From NCBI GenBank assembly GCA_015680685.1, contig MNCI01035086.1:323069-387068 (forward strand): a stretch of DNA of 64,000 nt, in the 5' to 3' direction. Origin of the DNA: Gnetum montanum. Its lineage: Eukaryota; Streptophyta; Gnetopsida; Gnetales; Gnetaceae. The first letter of the stretch is position 1; the number at the start of each line of letters is the position of its first letter. This document shows positions 44,650 to 55,408 of the stretch, one piece after another. A program made the position numbers and the translations under genes. A model generated the notes under the pieces. That model saw only the letters and a list, made by a program, of their open reading frames with translations, did not search any database and had not been told where the DNA came from.

Positions 44650-46654
44650 TGTGTTGTTAGAATGGAGGGTACCCCCCATAACTAAATGGTTGAGCATGGC
44701 TAGAATTAATAAATGGAAGGTTGGGATCCTTGCATGTTGGAAGTATTGGGACCTGGTCATACTTACCCCATTGGGGTTCACACACTTGATTAGGGTTGGC
44801 ATAGTGAGGCAAGTTATAAGATGTGGTTAATTTATAAGGAGTTGACCCATAATGGTACTTGTGACCGTAAGATGGTATGCAAGGATCAACATGTCTCCCT
44901 GTGTGGCAATATTCATTGGGCCCCATGGTGGTTGGAGTGTTTATTGGTGGCCTAGATAGAGTAACATGAGGCATCAGGTTTGAACAGGAAGATGAACCAT
45001 AGTGTTGGATTTGTGTTGAGTTTGTGGATGCAGTGGTTTCTGAATTGTGGTGTCCCTTTCGACGATCACATCTAAAGAAGGGATGCCTTCGACGTTGTGA
45101 AGGACCTCCACTACTGTTGACAGTATCAACACAAGTAATGTTTGTAGGTTTGTGCTATGGTGCAAAATCTTCTAGCATAGCTGGCGGTGATGTAGAAGGG
45201 GGTGAAGCATGAGAATATTGAGGTTGAGGAGAAGTGTAAGGCATATGAGGTGGTGATCTTGTTAGAGAGGACATGAGTGGATAGTACTCGGGAGAATGAT
45301 AATGATGAGGTGAGGTAGAGGATGCTGATCTTGTTAGAGAAATAGGGTGTTGAACATAATAAGCATTTGGCGCTGGGACATATGAAGGGTATGGTCCAGT
45401 TGGCAGTGGCCTCCCCCATGACTAAGTTTTTTGCCACTGTGGTTGGACACAGTATGTTTGTATGAACTCTGGATGTAACATTCCTCCCCAATGCTCATGT
45501 AAATGTGACAAAACTAGACATTGGCCCTTGGGGTGATCGTACAGATAGATGTTACATTGATACGTATGATTGGCAGTTGAGTTCTTATCCCTATTCTCTT
45601 CTATCCTTTGTTTCGATTGTCGTGTGGTGTCCTATCCTATTTCTTGATTTGGCATAGTTTTTCCTCTAATAATGTTCGCATATTCTCCACATCTTTCATG
45701 TACCTAGCCCATCATCTTATTGATCTTTGCCTCAATCTCATGTAGTGATTGTAGGATTGGCAAAGATGATTGCACCTTCTTGAAGTGAGTTGATGTCTCC
45801 TCTTCATGGTCATGGACCCTTGTTAAGTTGAGATTTTGGTCCTGTTGAGAACCTTCAACATTCTCCCATTTAGTTATTTCTCCTTCTTCTTTTGCTATCC
45901 ACTTAATAAGCTCTTGGAGTTGATGGGTTCGTAGCTCATATATTTGACCTTGGGCATACATCCCTAGGGTCTCCCTTGTTTCATTACGGAGCCCATCTTT
46001 GATATGGTACATTAGCCTCTCCTCGGAGAACCCATGGCCTTGGTAGTTGTTTAACAGTGCATAATATCTGTCTAAGGCCATGTCCAAGGGTTCATGTTAC
46101 ACTTGTTTCCATTCTTGGATTTGTCTCCTCGAGGCTGACACTCTCACATAGGTTTGATATCTTTCGTTAAAAAGTTCTACCATTGTTGGCCAATGTCAAA
46201 TTGAGTTTAATTTTAATGACCTATACCATACTTTTGCTTGGCCAATGAGTGTCAAAGGAAAGAGCTTAAGTTTTTGCCACCCATTATCAATATTTTTCCA
46301 TGTATTGGCATTGTAGAAGGCTTGTAAATGTTGTTGCGGATTTGAATCATAGCCTCCTGAAAACTTGGGAAAGTTGTTTAAATCAAGCATGGGTAGACAA
46401 CTTTTCTTATGATTCCTGCGGGCTATTCGAACAGCCTCTTGTATTTCTGTTAAGCTTGTAGTGGCTAGTAGGGGTTCATTGTCATTGGGTAATTTATGCT
46501 TTCATGCATTGGGATGATGTTGTCTTTGTTTATGGTTATCAGAAACCCCCACCTCAGGTTGCGTACTCCAATCTTCATTGTTATAATATTCATTGGTTCT
46601 CCAATGAATTGCCTCATTGGATGTGGCATTATTATAGTCTTGTGAGAGAGACAT
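44650..46654 (-). pseudogene. gag of complex G, right copy
   Basis: Start at 46654 (MSLSQDYNNA). Readable pieces: 46390-46196 (MLDLNNFPKFSGGYDSNPQQ, LKLFPLTLIGQAKVWYRSLK), 46087-45704 (MDMALDRYYALLNNYQGHGF, LIKWIAKEEGEITKWENVEG), 45491-45126 and 44974-44657 (HVDPCIPSYGHKYHYGSTPY, SHAQPFSYGGYPPF). It is nearly identical in layout to the left copy and slightly better preserved. Confidence 0.87.
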
Positions 46655-46772
46655 GGTTGTGAATCGTGTGTGACTTAATTAAATTAAATTTAATTTCTTT
46701 TCTAAAGAATATATCATTAATACTTGTTACAACGATCTTGTATGATATAACTAATCTAAAGAACTAGCACCA

Positions 46773-46790
46773 TCCCTAGCAATGGTGCCA
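46773..46790 (-). other. PBS of complex G, right
   Basis: tccctagcaatggtgcca in plus view, next to the LTR at 46792. tRNA-Asp type. Confidence 0.78.
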
Positions 46791-46791
46791 A

Positions 46792-47666
46792 TGATGAGCG
46801 GTGAGGTACCCCTATGCTCAACCATACGAATATGAGCGTTCATGCACAATTCGATCGAACTTCATGGATATGCTAGTTATGGTATCTAGATAGTTACATG
46901 TTGATCACAGTTCGCTACCTTCCCACTTGAACTAGTATTTACTTTGTCATGTATGGTTTAGTCCAGAGTGAGGCGTATGATGTGATCCTAAATTAGTGCT
47001 CTCCTAGAGACAATGGAAAATAATCTTGATTAAACTAATGAGTAATAGGAAATGAAGTCTAAGCTAACCTAAGTATGATGAGCATCCGTTCCTTAATCAT
47101 CCGTACATATCTTGGACCTCGTGCATGAATACTACCAGGGTTAGCAAGTGTAGATCCTAGGTACGCTACTGGGTTACCAAGTAGTCACACTTAAATGCTT
47201 GTGATTAAGTTGTACTCATTCCGCATTTAAAAACAAGAATAGTAAATGATGATAAAGAAATATTAACCAAGAAAAAAATAAATAACAATAACAATTAACA
47301 ATAATAATTAAACAATTAAAACTAAGTGAATGCTACAATGATGAAGTAATCTCGCTCTTTATTTCTGGTCATGTGTGCATCCAAGTACGTCACACTCGAA
47401 TAAAGGTGTCATACAATTACAAGCATCACACTGCGGGCATGCACTAGGAAAATAATCTAACTCCTACGAAAAAAACTGCAAGAGTCTAGCTACGATTGAC
47501 AAAAAGATGCCTAAATGAGGTGGAAGTCCCTCTTATTTATAGTTCAAGATAGGCGGCTGCGTAAATGGGGCCACGTCGACTTAGGAAGGCTACGTTGATG
47601 GGCTCGCATCAATGCAGCTATGTATACGCGGCCAAGTCGACGCATTGACTGAATGACACTTCATCA
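46792..47666 (-). repeat. Right LTR of complex G (875 bp)
   Basis: In plus view TGATGAGCGG...ACTTCATCA. The U3 cassette near 47550-47640 is CpG-rich with CACGTCGAC, GCTACGTTGATGGG and GTATACGCGGCC elements. It faces right, against the CCAAG duplicate. This copy is not rearranged and serves as the reference for the other LTR pieces of the complex. Confidence 0.9.
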
Positions 47667-47671
47667 CCAAG
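47667..47671. repeat. Right TSD of complex G (CCAAG)
   Basis: Identical to 39314-39318. Confidence 0.9.
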
Positions 47672-48640
47672 GGAGAGTATTTGAGCTTTCGTCCCATCAA
47701 ATTTAAAGACTATTGGAGCAAGTTGCTAAGGAAGAAGATGAGCTACGAAAGAGTGAAAGTGCAGAAGAGTATAACCGAGATCCTTCCCTTCAGAAGAGGG
47801 GAGTAAGATTTTGTGAGGATGAAGAAGAGTCACCACTCGAAGAGATGGTGAATAAGAAAACTTTGCCTATCCAAAATATGACATCAAAAGTTTTGGAAAA
47901 GGTAGACCAAATGTGGGATTCCCTAGATAATAGATTTCAAACTATTCTTAAAATAGTAGAGGAGTCTAGAGTGTAAGGTAGTGATCACGAAAAAAGAAAA
48001 AAGAGAGAAGTTGAACATGCACATAGCAAGGGTAAGGGCAAAGTTGCCATCATTGAAGAGGTTGTGGATTCAGAAATAGACAATGATAGTGGATGTGAAA
48101 TATCTCAATATGACCATCCTAAGGGATGTTGTCCTATAATCTCACATCTACAAGAGTCTAGGATGTATGCACTCAACCCACGATTGAACAAACGGCAAGC
48201 ACCTTGAAGGTTACCTTACCCCCAAGGTAACCCAAGATAGTTCCACCAACCCTTAATGTATTATCCAAGTGGAACTCCACCATAACTGATTAAGAAATAT
48301 CAATAGTGGTAGCACCCACAATCATGGGGAATGCCACCACCAAGGCAACCATATCCTTACCGGCAACCTGACCCATATGGATATTATGTGTAGCAACCAA
48401 TCTCCCCACATGACTCTACTAGTCACGTTACTCCTCAACCTCACTACCAAGCTCATGAGTATTATGGGACTCCCTCTTCTAGAGGTGATATTTTGCAAGC
48501 ATATGATCCTTCTCATCCGGTTGCATCTCTTTCACTAATAGCTCCACTACAACCTGCTCCTGCTATGCAAGGTGAAATCCCTACCTAGCCGCAGAAATGT
48601 AATGCCACAAGGGCTGTTAATTCTCAAGCTACTATTGGTT
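47672..48640 (+). pseudogene. gag of element F, second part
   Basis: Continues from 39318. 47713-47976 is open: MEQVAKEEDELRKSESAEEY, CEDEEESPLEEMVNKKTLPI and VLEKVDQMWDSLDNRFQTIL. Then come KGKGKVAIIEEVVDSEIDND and the His/Cys segment SGCEISQYDHPKGCCPIISH, in the place of a zinc knuckle. A Pro/Tyr/Gln-rich tail follows (PPPRQPYPYRQPDPYGYYV, SHVTPQPHYQAHEYYGTPSS). A few stops. Confidence 0.87.
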
Positions 48641-49560
48641 GCAACAAACACATGAAGAAAAGACCTTTCTTTAGAACCAACAGACCAACCAAGCCCTTAC
48701 AATCACAAGTGGCTGATTCATTGGACACCTCAGCATCAATCAAAACTTCAGAGCCCCCTTTAACCCAATCATTACACTCAACACATATGGTCATGCTAAC
48801 ACATATCGTCACCGATTGGATCAAATTTGGCCACCTTCCTAGGAAGTTCTCTAATCCTGGGAGTCCTCTGATATACTTACAAATCATTGAAAATGTGCTG
48901 TGCAAGGCTCTTTTGGATTCAGGTTTTGGTGTCAACTTGATTTCTCAAGAAATGTACAAGGCTTGGAACCTACCTCCATTGAAAAAGAGCAACATCTATC
49001 TAGAGTTGGCCAACTAGTCCATCACTGTTCCATTGGGACTGGTGAAAGACATTGTTACCACTATTTGTGGATGGTCATACCCAGTTGACTTCCTAGTGAT
49101 TTAGGTGAACAATGGTAAGGGGGACTTCCTAATCATAATGGGAAGAGCATGGCTAAGCACCATTGACACATGCTTAGGAATCTACGATCTTTCCCTAGAA
49201 ATATCAAAGAAAAATACATTCAAAAAGATTGAGAAGAAGAAAGTTCCATGCATTGCATACAGTGACATAGGGTGTAATTGCGTGCAAAGGTCATGATTTG
49301 TGCAAAGTTTAGCATTTCCTGCATGCAATCAATGTGCACAAGTGATTAACATACAAAGATGCCTAAATGTAGTAGCCACATGATAGGAAGAAACCCAGTG
49401 GCTAACAGTTGATCAAGAAAGAAGTTCACTCATATGCATGGAACCAACTGAAGGTTTGACTTGTGCTTTCATCGATAGCATAGACGCATTAGAGCAAGTC
49501 CACTACCAACTTCCAAGTCTTAACCTTGAAAATATCAAGTGGGGGAAGTTGGAAATCCCT
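48641..49560 (+). pseudogene. Aspartic protease region of element F
   Basis: 48652-49017 is open: a basic linker (KKRPFFRTNRPTKPLQSQVA), then the protease with the active-site segment ALLDSGFGVNLIS, its Asp coded near 48916. This replaces the D-L-G-A/D-S-G-A wording common in Athila. 49105-49296 continues NGKGDFLIIMGRAWLSTIDT and CIAYSDIGCNCVQRS. Two in-frame stops lie between. The protease would process the gag-pol precursor. Confidence 0.85.
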
Positions 49561-50645
49561 AAGAAATTTAAGTAGGAGCCCCTTGAGCTAAAACCATTGC
49601 CCACTGGTATGGAATACATGTTCCTTAAAAATGGAAAAATAGTAATTATCAATGCTAAGCTTGCTCCTCAATAGAAAGAAGAACTGATGAAGGTAATAAA
49701 TAAATGGTTGGAAGCCTTCGCTTGGTCATATCCCAAATTAACTAGAATAGATCCTAGGATATGCCAACATAGAATTTACACTAACCCCTCCATGAAGCCT
49801 TAAAGACAACCGTAGAGGCGATTAAACCCTAAGCTAAAGCAAGTACTTAAGGAAGAAATCAAACNACGATTAAACCCTAAGCTAAAGCAAGTACTTAAGG
49901 AAGAAATCAAACAGCTTCTCAAGGCTGGGTTCATATACCCTATTACTGATAGCGAATGGGCTAGCCCCTTAGTTATTGTGCCTAAAAAGGGAGGTAAATG
50001 AAGGGTGTGCATAGATTTCAAGCTACTAAATATGGCAACATTCAAAGATCAATTTCCATTGCCATTTTTCAACCAATTCTTAGACACCACATCAGGGCAT
50101 CGCTATTACAGTTTTTTGAATGGATATAGCAAATATAACCAAATACAAATAGCCCTAGAAGACCAAGCTAATACTACGTGCACTAGTCCTTGGGGAACGT
50201 TCGCATACAAATAGATGTCGTTTGGCTTGTGCAATGCCCTTGCAACATTTCAATGACGAGTTCTAAGCATATTCCAATAGTAGATAGGGAATGGTGTGGA
50301 GGTCTTTATGGATAACTTCTCCATTTATGGAGCAAAATTTGATCAAGCCTTGGACCAATTGGAGCAAGTGTTAAAAAGATGTGTAGAAACCAAGTTGAGG
50401 CTCAACTGGCAGAAAAGCCATTTTATGGTCCGAGAAGACATAGTACTAAGGCAAAAAATCTCACACACAGGGATAGAGGTAGACCCCAAGAAAATCAAAA
50501 TTATCCAAGGAATTACCCATCAACCAGAAACTGTCAAAGATATTTGGTCATTCCTTGGACATACTGGCTACTATAGGAGATTTATTGATAACTTTTCAAA
50601 AGTAGCCAAACCATTGGTGGAATTAACAAAAAAAGTACGTACCTT
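49561..50645 (+). pseudogene. Reverse transcriptase of element F
   Basis: Lead-in LELKPLPTGMEYMFLKNGKI and FAWSYPKLTRIDPRICQHRI. RT core: IKQLLKAGFIYPITDSEWAS, RVCIDFKLLNMATFKDQFPL, YYSFLNGYSKYNQIQIALED, MSFGLCNALATFQ, and the catalytic box VEVFMDNFSIYG with the second Asp changed to Asn (codon about 50314-50316). The connection continues to 50645 with WSFLGHTGYYRRFIDNFSKV. Stops at the TGG-to-TGA site near 50000 and the CAG-to-TAG site near 50213 fit C-to-T decay. The 45-bp repeat around the N at 49865 is probably an assembly error. Confidence 0.93.
49819..49911. other. Duplicated stretch around a single N
   Basis: gattaaaccctaagctaaag... to ...gaagaaatcaaac occurs twice with one N between, at 49865. 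The encoded RT residues occur only once in element D. The likely cause is a failed overlap join in the assembly. Confidence 0.8.
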
Positions 50646-51120
50646 TCGAGTGGACTAGGGAATGTGAATTAGCTTTCCCAACTCTAAAACAGAAGCTAGT
50701 AGAAACACCCATTCTACAAGCTCTTGACTCATTCAAACCATTTCATATCATGATTGATGTGTCCAATTATGCTTTAGGAGCTATAATTACATAGTTAGAT
50801 GACCAGAAGTATCCTTATTACATCCACTATGCAAGTAGAAGTATCGTTGGTGCACAACTTAACTACACTACCACAAAGAAAGAATTAATGGTTGTAGTGT
50901 TTGCACTAGAAAAGTTTAGACACTATGTATTGCGATATAAAGTATATATACATACAGATCATAGTGCAATCTAGTTCCTCATGAATAAGCTAATGGTAAG
51001 CCCTCATATCATACGATGGCTTGTAATCTTATAAGAGTTCAATTTAACGATGATCGATCGCAATGGCATTGAGAATGTAGTTGCTGATCATTTATCTCAG
51101 TTGTGATGAGACAACAAAGA
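50646..51120 (+). pseudogene. RNase H of element F
   Basis: After a frameshift near 50645: ECELAFPTLKQKLVETPILQ, PFHIMIDVSNYALGAIIT (first active-site Asp), LNYTTTKKELMVVVFALEKF (Glu), RHYVLRYKVYIHTDHSAI (TDH), then IIRWLVIL and NVVADHLSQL. Four stops, at least two of the CAG/CAA-to-TAG/TAA type. Confidence 0.9.
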
Positions 51121-52443
51121 GGATGAGTATCCAATTTTTGATCATTTCCCTGATGAATTCCTCTTTGCTGGTGTAGTGAATAATCAATCACCCATGGAGA
51201 CAAACTAGTACAGTAGCATTCTTACCTATCTCCTCATCCAACAAACACCACAAGAGTTAAACCTTATGAAGAAACAACAGTTTCTTCACCGAGCCAAGTA
51301 CCTTATGGAGATCAATGGGCAACTTTACAAAGTATGCCTCGATGGCTTGGTTCGATGGTGTGTTCCTGATATAGATTAACTACGAGTTCTCCAAGATGCT
51401 CATGAGGGTCCTTGTGGGGGTCATTACACTAGGAGACAAACGACCATCAAGATCTTGCTTGTAGGATATTATTGGCCTACATTATTTCAGGACCTCCATC
51501 ATTTCATCCAATCTTGTGAGTGCTGTCAACGTGATGGGGGAATGATTGCTAAAATGGAGGGTCTGCAACAATGGATTCAACTATTAGAACCCTTCGACAT
51601 TTTGGGAATTGATTTTATGGGGCCGATTACACCAATGTCTAATGGAAAAGTGTATATTATTGTTGCTCTTGATTACCTAACAAAATGGGCCAAAGAAACT
51701 GCTATTAAAGATTATACATCATCTATAGTTGCATGATTTTTTGAACAACAAATCATAAACAAGTTTGGTGTGTCGCGTGCACTTATTTTAGACAATGGTA
51801 CATACTTCACAGGTACAACTTTTCAGAAATTAATGCAATGCGTAGGGGTTGAGCATAAATTGACTACACCATACTACCCCCAAGCAAACGATCAAGAAAA
51901 AATCACCAACAGTGAGATTACGAAGATATTAACAAGAACCATTAGCAAGTTTAGGTGAAATTGGAGCACTAAACTAAACGATGCTCTTTGGGCATATCGC
52001 TACACATGGAAACTCCTTACAGGCTACTCTCCCTATGAGTTAGTGTACGGTAAAATACCAATGCTTCCCATTCAATCTAAGCTTCGTACACTATCCACAA
52101 CATGTAACCTCAACCTTGGCCTTGATCTAGCACAGAAACAACAGTTAATAACCCTTAACTTGCTAGATGAAAACTAATTAGCTATCCTGTTATCTAATGA
52201 ATTACATAAGGCATTCAATAAACAATGTCATGACCTAAGAATTAGGAAAGTTAAATATCAACCAGGAGATAAGGTTCTCTACTAGAATCCCATACATGTG
52301 GCACAACGTACTAAATTTCAAACACTATGGGAAGGACCTTATATTATTTATGCAAATTTTCCTTCAGGGGCCATGATAATATACAAACCTGAGAGCCCAG
52401 ACAAGAAACTGTTGGTTAACGTGCAACAAACAAAACCTTTCTA
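51121..52443 (+). pseudogene. Integrase of element F
   Basis: Zinc-binding region: HEGPCGGHYTRRQTTIKILL, HHFIQSCECCQRDGG, with both His and both Cys kept. Catalytic core: FDILGIDFMGPITPMSNGKV (Asp 1), LILDNGTYFTG (Asp 2), and YYPQANDQEKITNSEITKIL, where the catalytic Glu of the usual GQAEV wording is Lys. C-terminal part: FNKQCHDLRIRKVKYQPGDK, TLWEGPYIIYANFPSGAMII and the end LLVNVQQTKPF with a stop at 52443. Open runs of 93 and 62 residues lie within it. There is no chromodomain, as expected for the Athila/Tat clade. Confidence 0.92.
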
Positions 52444-54462
52444 GGAGCTTAGGACAGTCAGTACACATGCTACCTCTCTTGATGGATAACCCTGCTCACT
52501 ATTTCGGATCTCCTCCTTCCAACTTAGTCGTGGGGGAGATGGCCACTTATGCTAACCGTTCTAGGCCCTTAGTTCTTTTTGAATTTTTGTTTTACACTTT
52601 TTTTTACATGTTTTTGTTTCACACATTTTTGTTTTATACATTTTTTCAACTTTTCTTATTTTTGTTTTACACCATTGTTCATATTTTTACTATTTGTTTG
52701 ATTGCTTAATTTACTTTTATTCATCATCCAATAAGTGCTCATGATGGTGGATTAAATTATATCATATTGATTGCTAATGTTTGATTTTTACCTTTGAATT
52801 ATGATGCTGATATTAAGGTATGGTTCTTTTGGTAAAATAGGCAATGAGTACACGCCGTCCACTCATCCATACAACTATATGGTCTCCTTTGGCTTGGAAC
52901 TGTATAGTCCCCTTTTTCTAACTAAACTTATTAATGAATTGGTGGCTGGGTATTTTTCAAACCAAGGAAAGACTCAAAGGATGAAAAGGGTGTGACTTCA
53001 AGGGGATTCGATGCATTGGTGCTGACCATTTTCTTGGGTGCTTGGATGCTTTTTCTTGATTTTTCTGCCATTTTGACATTGTTCAAATATCAGGAAGCTG
53101 AGTGAATAAAAATAAGTCTTTTCATGGTGTGGTTCTCACGCATAAATATCAAAAAAAAGAAAGAAAAGTGAGAATTCAAAGCACACCCCTTAGACATAAT
53201 AAAGCAGTATGGGCTACAAGCACTAGTTATGGAACTAGAAAGACATGTTACCCATGCCTAAAGGTTCCCTCTAACTAAGGCCCTTTCTCACTTCCTACTT
53301 CTCCATCTTGCTCCCCTCAGAATGGTGGTGACTCTTTTTGAAAGCATTCTTGTTGCTTCAAGTGGATGGATTGGTCAAGTGTGTTGATGCGAGGTCACTG
53401 AATGTGGTTGGTTTGAGTCTGGATTTGGGATGAGTTCTACTTAGTTATTTTAACCATGAAATACACAAGGGGCTTTATACAACCTTGTTCTTGGAATTCC
53501 ATTCCATTCTCTCCTCTCCATCTTTCTTCCCATTTTCCACCTCAGTATTGGTTTTATCATTAGTGCGTTATGGGTTGATGCATTATTTTTCTTTGGTGAA
53601 TTCTTTTGGGTAAGTTTTTAACTCTTGCTTCCAAATGACATTCTTAGAGCCTACGGACTCTTTGGTTTTTGGGCTTGTCAGGGCATAAAAGGCATGAGCC
53701 TTCTTTGGGGAGGACCCATTAGCATTCCTTTTTGATGCAATTATTAACTTCTTTCCCTTAAACATTTCCTGCAATTAATCATTTTTTGTTTCATCCTCAT
53801 CCATGACATCCATTTTATTGGCATTTTTGTTGATATTTTTCATCTTTCTTATTCCTCATGTTTTTCCATCTTATAGCTACCAGAGGTTCGCTCTTAGTCA
53901 CGGGGGCCCTAGCATAAATTTTTCAATTTTCTCCATTTTACTATTCACCTAACCCCTACACCTTGGGTAGTCACCTGTGATAAATCTTCGAACCATTTTC
54001 TGCCATAACCACAACTCAGCCAATGCACTTCATATCAAGGTAAAGTATCAATTGCATTTTGGTTTATCTATCCTTGCTCATTTGTGACTATGTTGTGTTT
54101 GCAGATGGCGATCATACAAACAATGGACTAGGCTTAGGGGAAGCACTCAAGATGGACTAGAACTGGAGCATTTACGAAAGGAGCAAGTCTGGTGGCGTGG
54201 CTATGGATAAACAATGGAAGGCACAATCTTAGCATTGGCAACAACACGCTTCATTTTCATTCTCTCTCTTTCTCTACAAGCTACCAAATAAAGGCTTGGA
54301 TGTCATTTATGTACGAGTATTCACCACAATGTTGTAATATGCTTATTGATCCATCACTAGGCACATTGAGTCTATCATCCCATTCCACCGTCAATTGTCA
54401 ATTAGTCAATAATCTCATACCTTCCCAATATTTTGTAAGGAACTCGAGGATGAGTTTTCATT
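52444..54462 (+). mobile_element. 3' noncoding region of element F
   Basis: No coding sequence and no accessory ORF. In order: PPT-like tract 1 at 52526-52543 (cttagtcgtgggggagatgg), T-rich stretch at 52570-52700, conserved block 1 at 53178-53262 (cacaccccttagac, ctacaagcactagttatgga, gacatgttacccatgcc), conserved block 2 at 53675-53730 (tttggggaggacccattagc), and PPT-like tract 2 at 53896-53912 (cttagtcacgggggccc). The three tracts divide the region into pieces of about 1.4 and 0.55 kb. Confidence 0.75.
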
Positions 54463-54476
54463 TAGTCATGGGGGTA
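54463..54476 (+). other. Polypurine tract of element F
   Basis: tagtcatgggggta ends at the 3' LTR. Confidence 0.9.
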
Positions 54477-55317
54477 TGATGAGAGTGGTTTATTCTAATT
54501 ATTAGAGTGGTTACTCTAATTATTAGAGTAGTTGCTCCCAATCCTATAAATACAGTGCCCAAGCACACAATTAAAAAGAAAGTCTTTTAGCAATCAAGTA
54601 GCGAAACTCTTGTAGTCTATTTGAAAGTTAGAGTATTTTCCAAGTGTCCACAATAGAAGGTCTAAGTGTGGATGGATCTTTATTCGAGCATTGTGTACCT
54701 AAGCACACCTTGTGCATAGCAATAAAGATGAGCTCTTTGATTCATCCTTGTAGCACTTGAGATTTTTTTTCTTACACATTTTATTTTATTTTATTTTCTT
54801 ATGCATTTATTTTATTTTATTTTATTTTATGCACTTTACATTTCTGTTATTAGCATAGCAATTCATTTTGATCAATTAATCAAATCATTACATGACACTC
54901 AGTACGATCACTTCAAGCATGCGTGTAATACTTGGTAACCTAGTAACGATTAGCGTTTGGTAATCCCAGTAGTGTTGCACTGGTTTAGGATGTGTACGAC
55001 AAGTGAGAACAGATGCTGGTGTTAGGATTAGTTAGAACTTAGTTAATGAGTAGTTAAGATAAATTAGTCACTTAGTTATCTCTCTTCTCCCTTACTAGCA
55101 TAGGACATAAAAACATAAAAGCTATAAAAATCATATGCCTCAAGCTTAATTAACCATACAATTGTGACATATAGGTAAGCTTGGAAAGACAATGATCAAC
55201 CAACCCATCCTTGTTCCACAAGGGTGCATAAGCACTTAGTCCTTGGAATTTGACCGGATCGTGCGTGAAACACTCGTATTTGTATGGTTGAGCGTAGGGG
55301 TACCTCACCGCTCATCA
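54477..55317 (+). repeat. 3' LTR of element F (841 bp)
   Basis: TGATGAGAGTGG...CGCTCATCA followed by ATAAC. It matches the 5' LTR throughout except for about two fewer 34-bp units in U3 and scattered substitutions. Its TATA box is at 54544-54552. Confidence 0.93.
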
Positions 55318-55322
55318 ATAAC
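55318..55322. repeat. Right TSD of element F (ATAAC)
   Basis: Identical to 36846-36850. Confidence 0.9.
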
Positions 55323-55408
55323 TCAACATTTCTCACTAGAATTGAACCCATGACTTAGAAATTTCAAATCAAGAGTCTTATCACTAGGCTAACATTTCAT
55401 TATTAGCC
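55323..55408 (-). mobile_element. SINE, 5' part with Pol III boxes
   Basis: Read on the minus strand it starts ggctaataatgaaatgttag. It carries an A-box-like tagcctagtgataag (55391-55377) and a B-box-like gggttcaattctag (55349-55336) about 30 bp further on. That is the internal promoter layout of tRNA-derived SINEs. It is interrupted by element F after 86 bp and finishes at 36850-36782. The 16-bp duplicates outside both halves support retrotransposition by a LINE-type machinery. Confidence 0.62.

Larger units (their letters stand above)
39319..47666. mobile_element. Complex G: tandem gag-only element with inverted outer end
   Basis: One insertion bounded by exact CCAAG duplicates. From the right, on the minus strand: LTR (47666-46792), PBS, gag (46654-44650), 3' noncoding region with accessory ORF remnant, PPT, a central LTR (42707-41558), PBS, a second gag (41420-39490), and then, in the opposite orientation, only the first roughly 81 bp of an LTR followed by a short hairpin. 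Both outer ends are U3 ends, as in complex C. No protease, RT or integrase anywhere. Confidence 0.8.
36851..55317 (+). mobile_element. Element F: full-length Athila-like retrotransposon
   Basis: 18.5 kb between ATAAC duplicates, of which 8.3 kb is complex G inside gag, so the element itself is about 10.1 kb. Order: 5' LTR, tRNA-Asp PBS, gag, protease, RT, RNase H, integrase, 2 kb 3' noncoding region, PPT, 3' LTR. It is the most complete coding copy here. Stops and a few shifts inactivate it, and two catalytic residues are changed (RT D-D to D-N, integrase Glu to Lys). It lacks the accessory coiled-coil frame found in B and G. Confidence 0.93.

Noticed and set aside
55333-55391. A functional tRNA gene on the minus strand
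   Set aside because: Only A-box-like and B-box-like motifs are present. No cloverleaf with a closed acceptor stem can be drawn, and the 16-bp duplicates point to a SINE.
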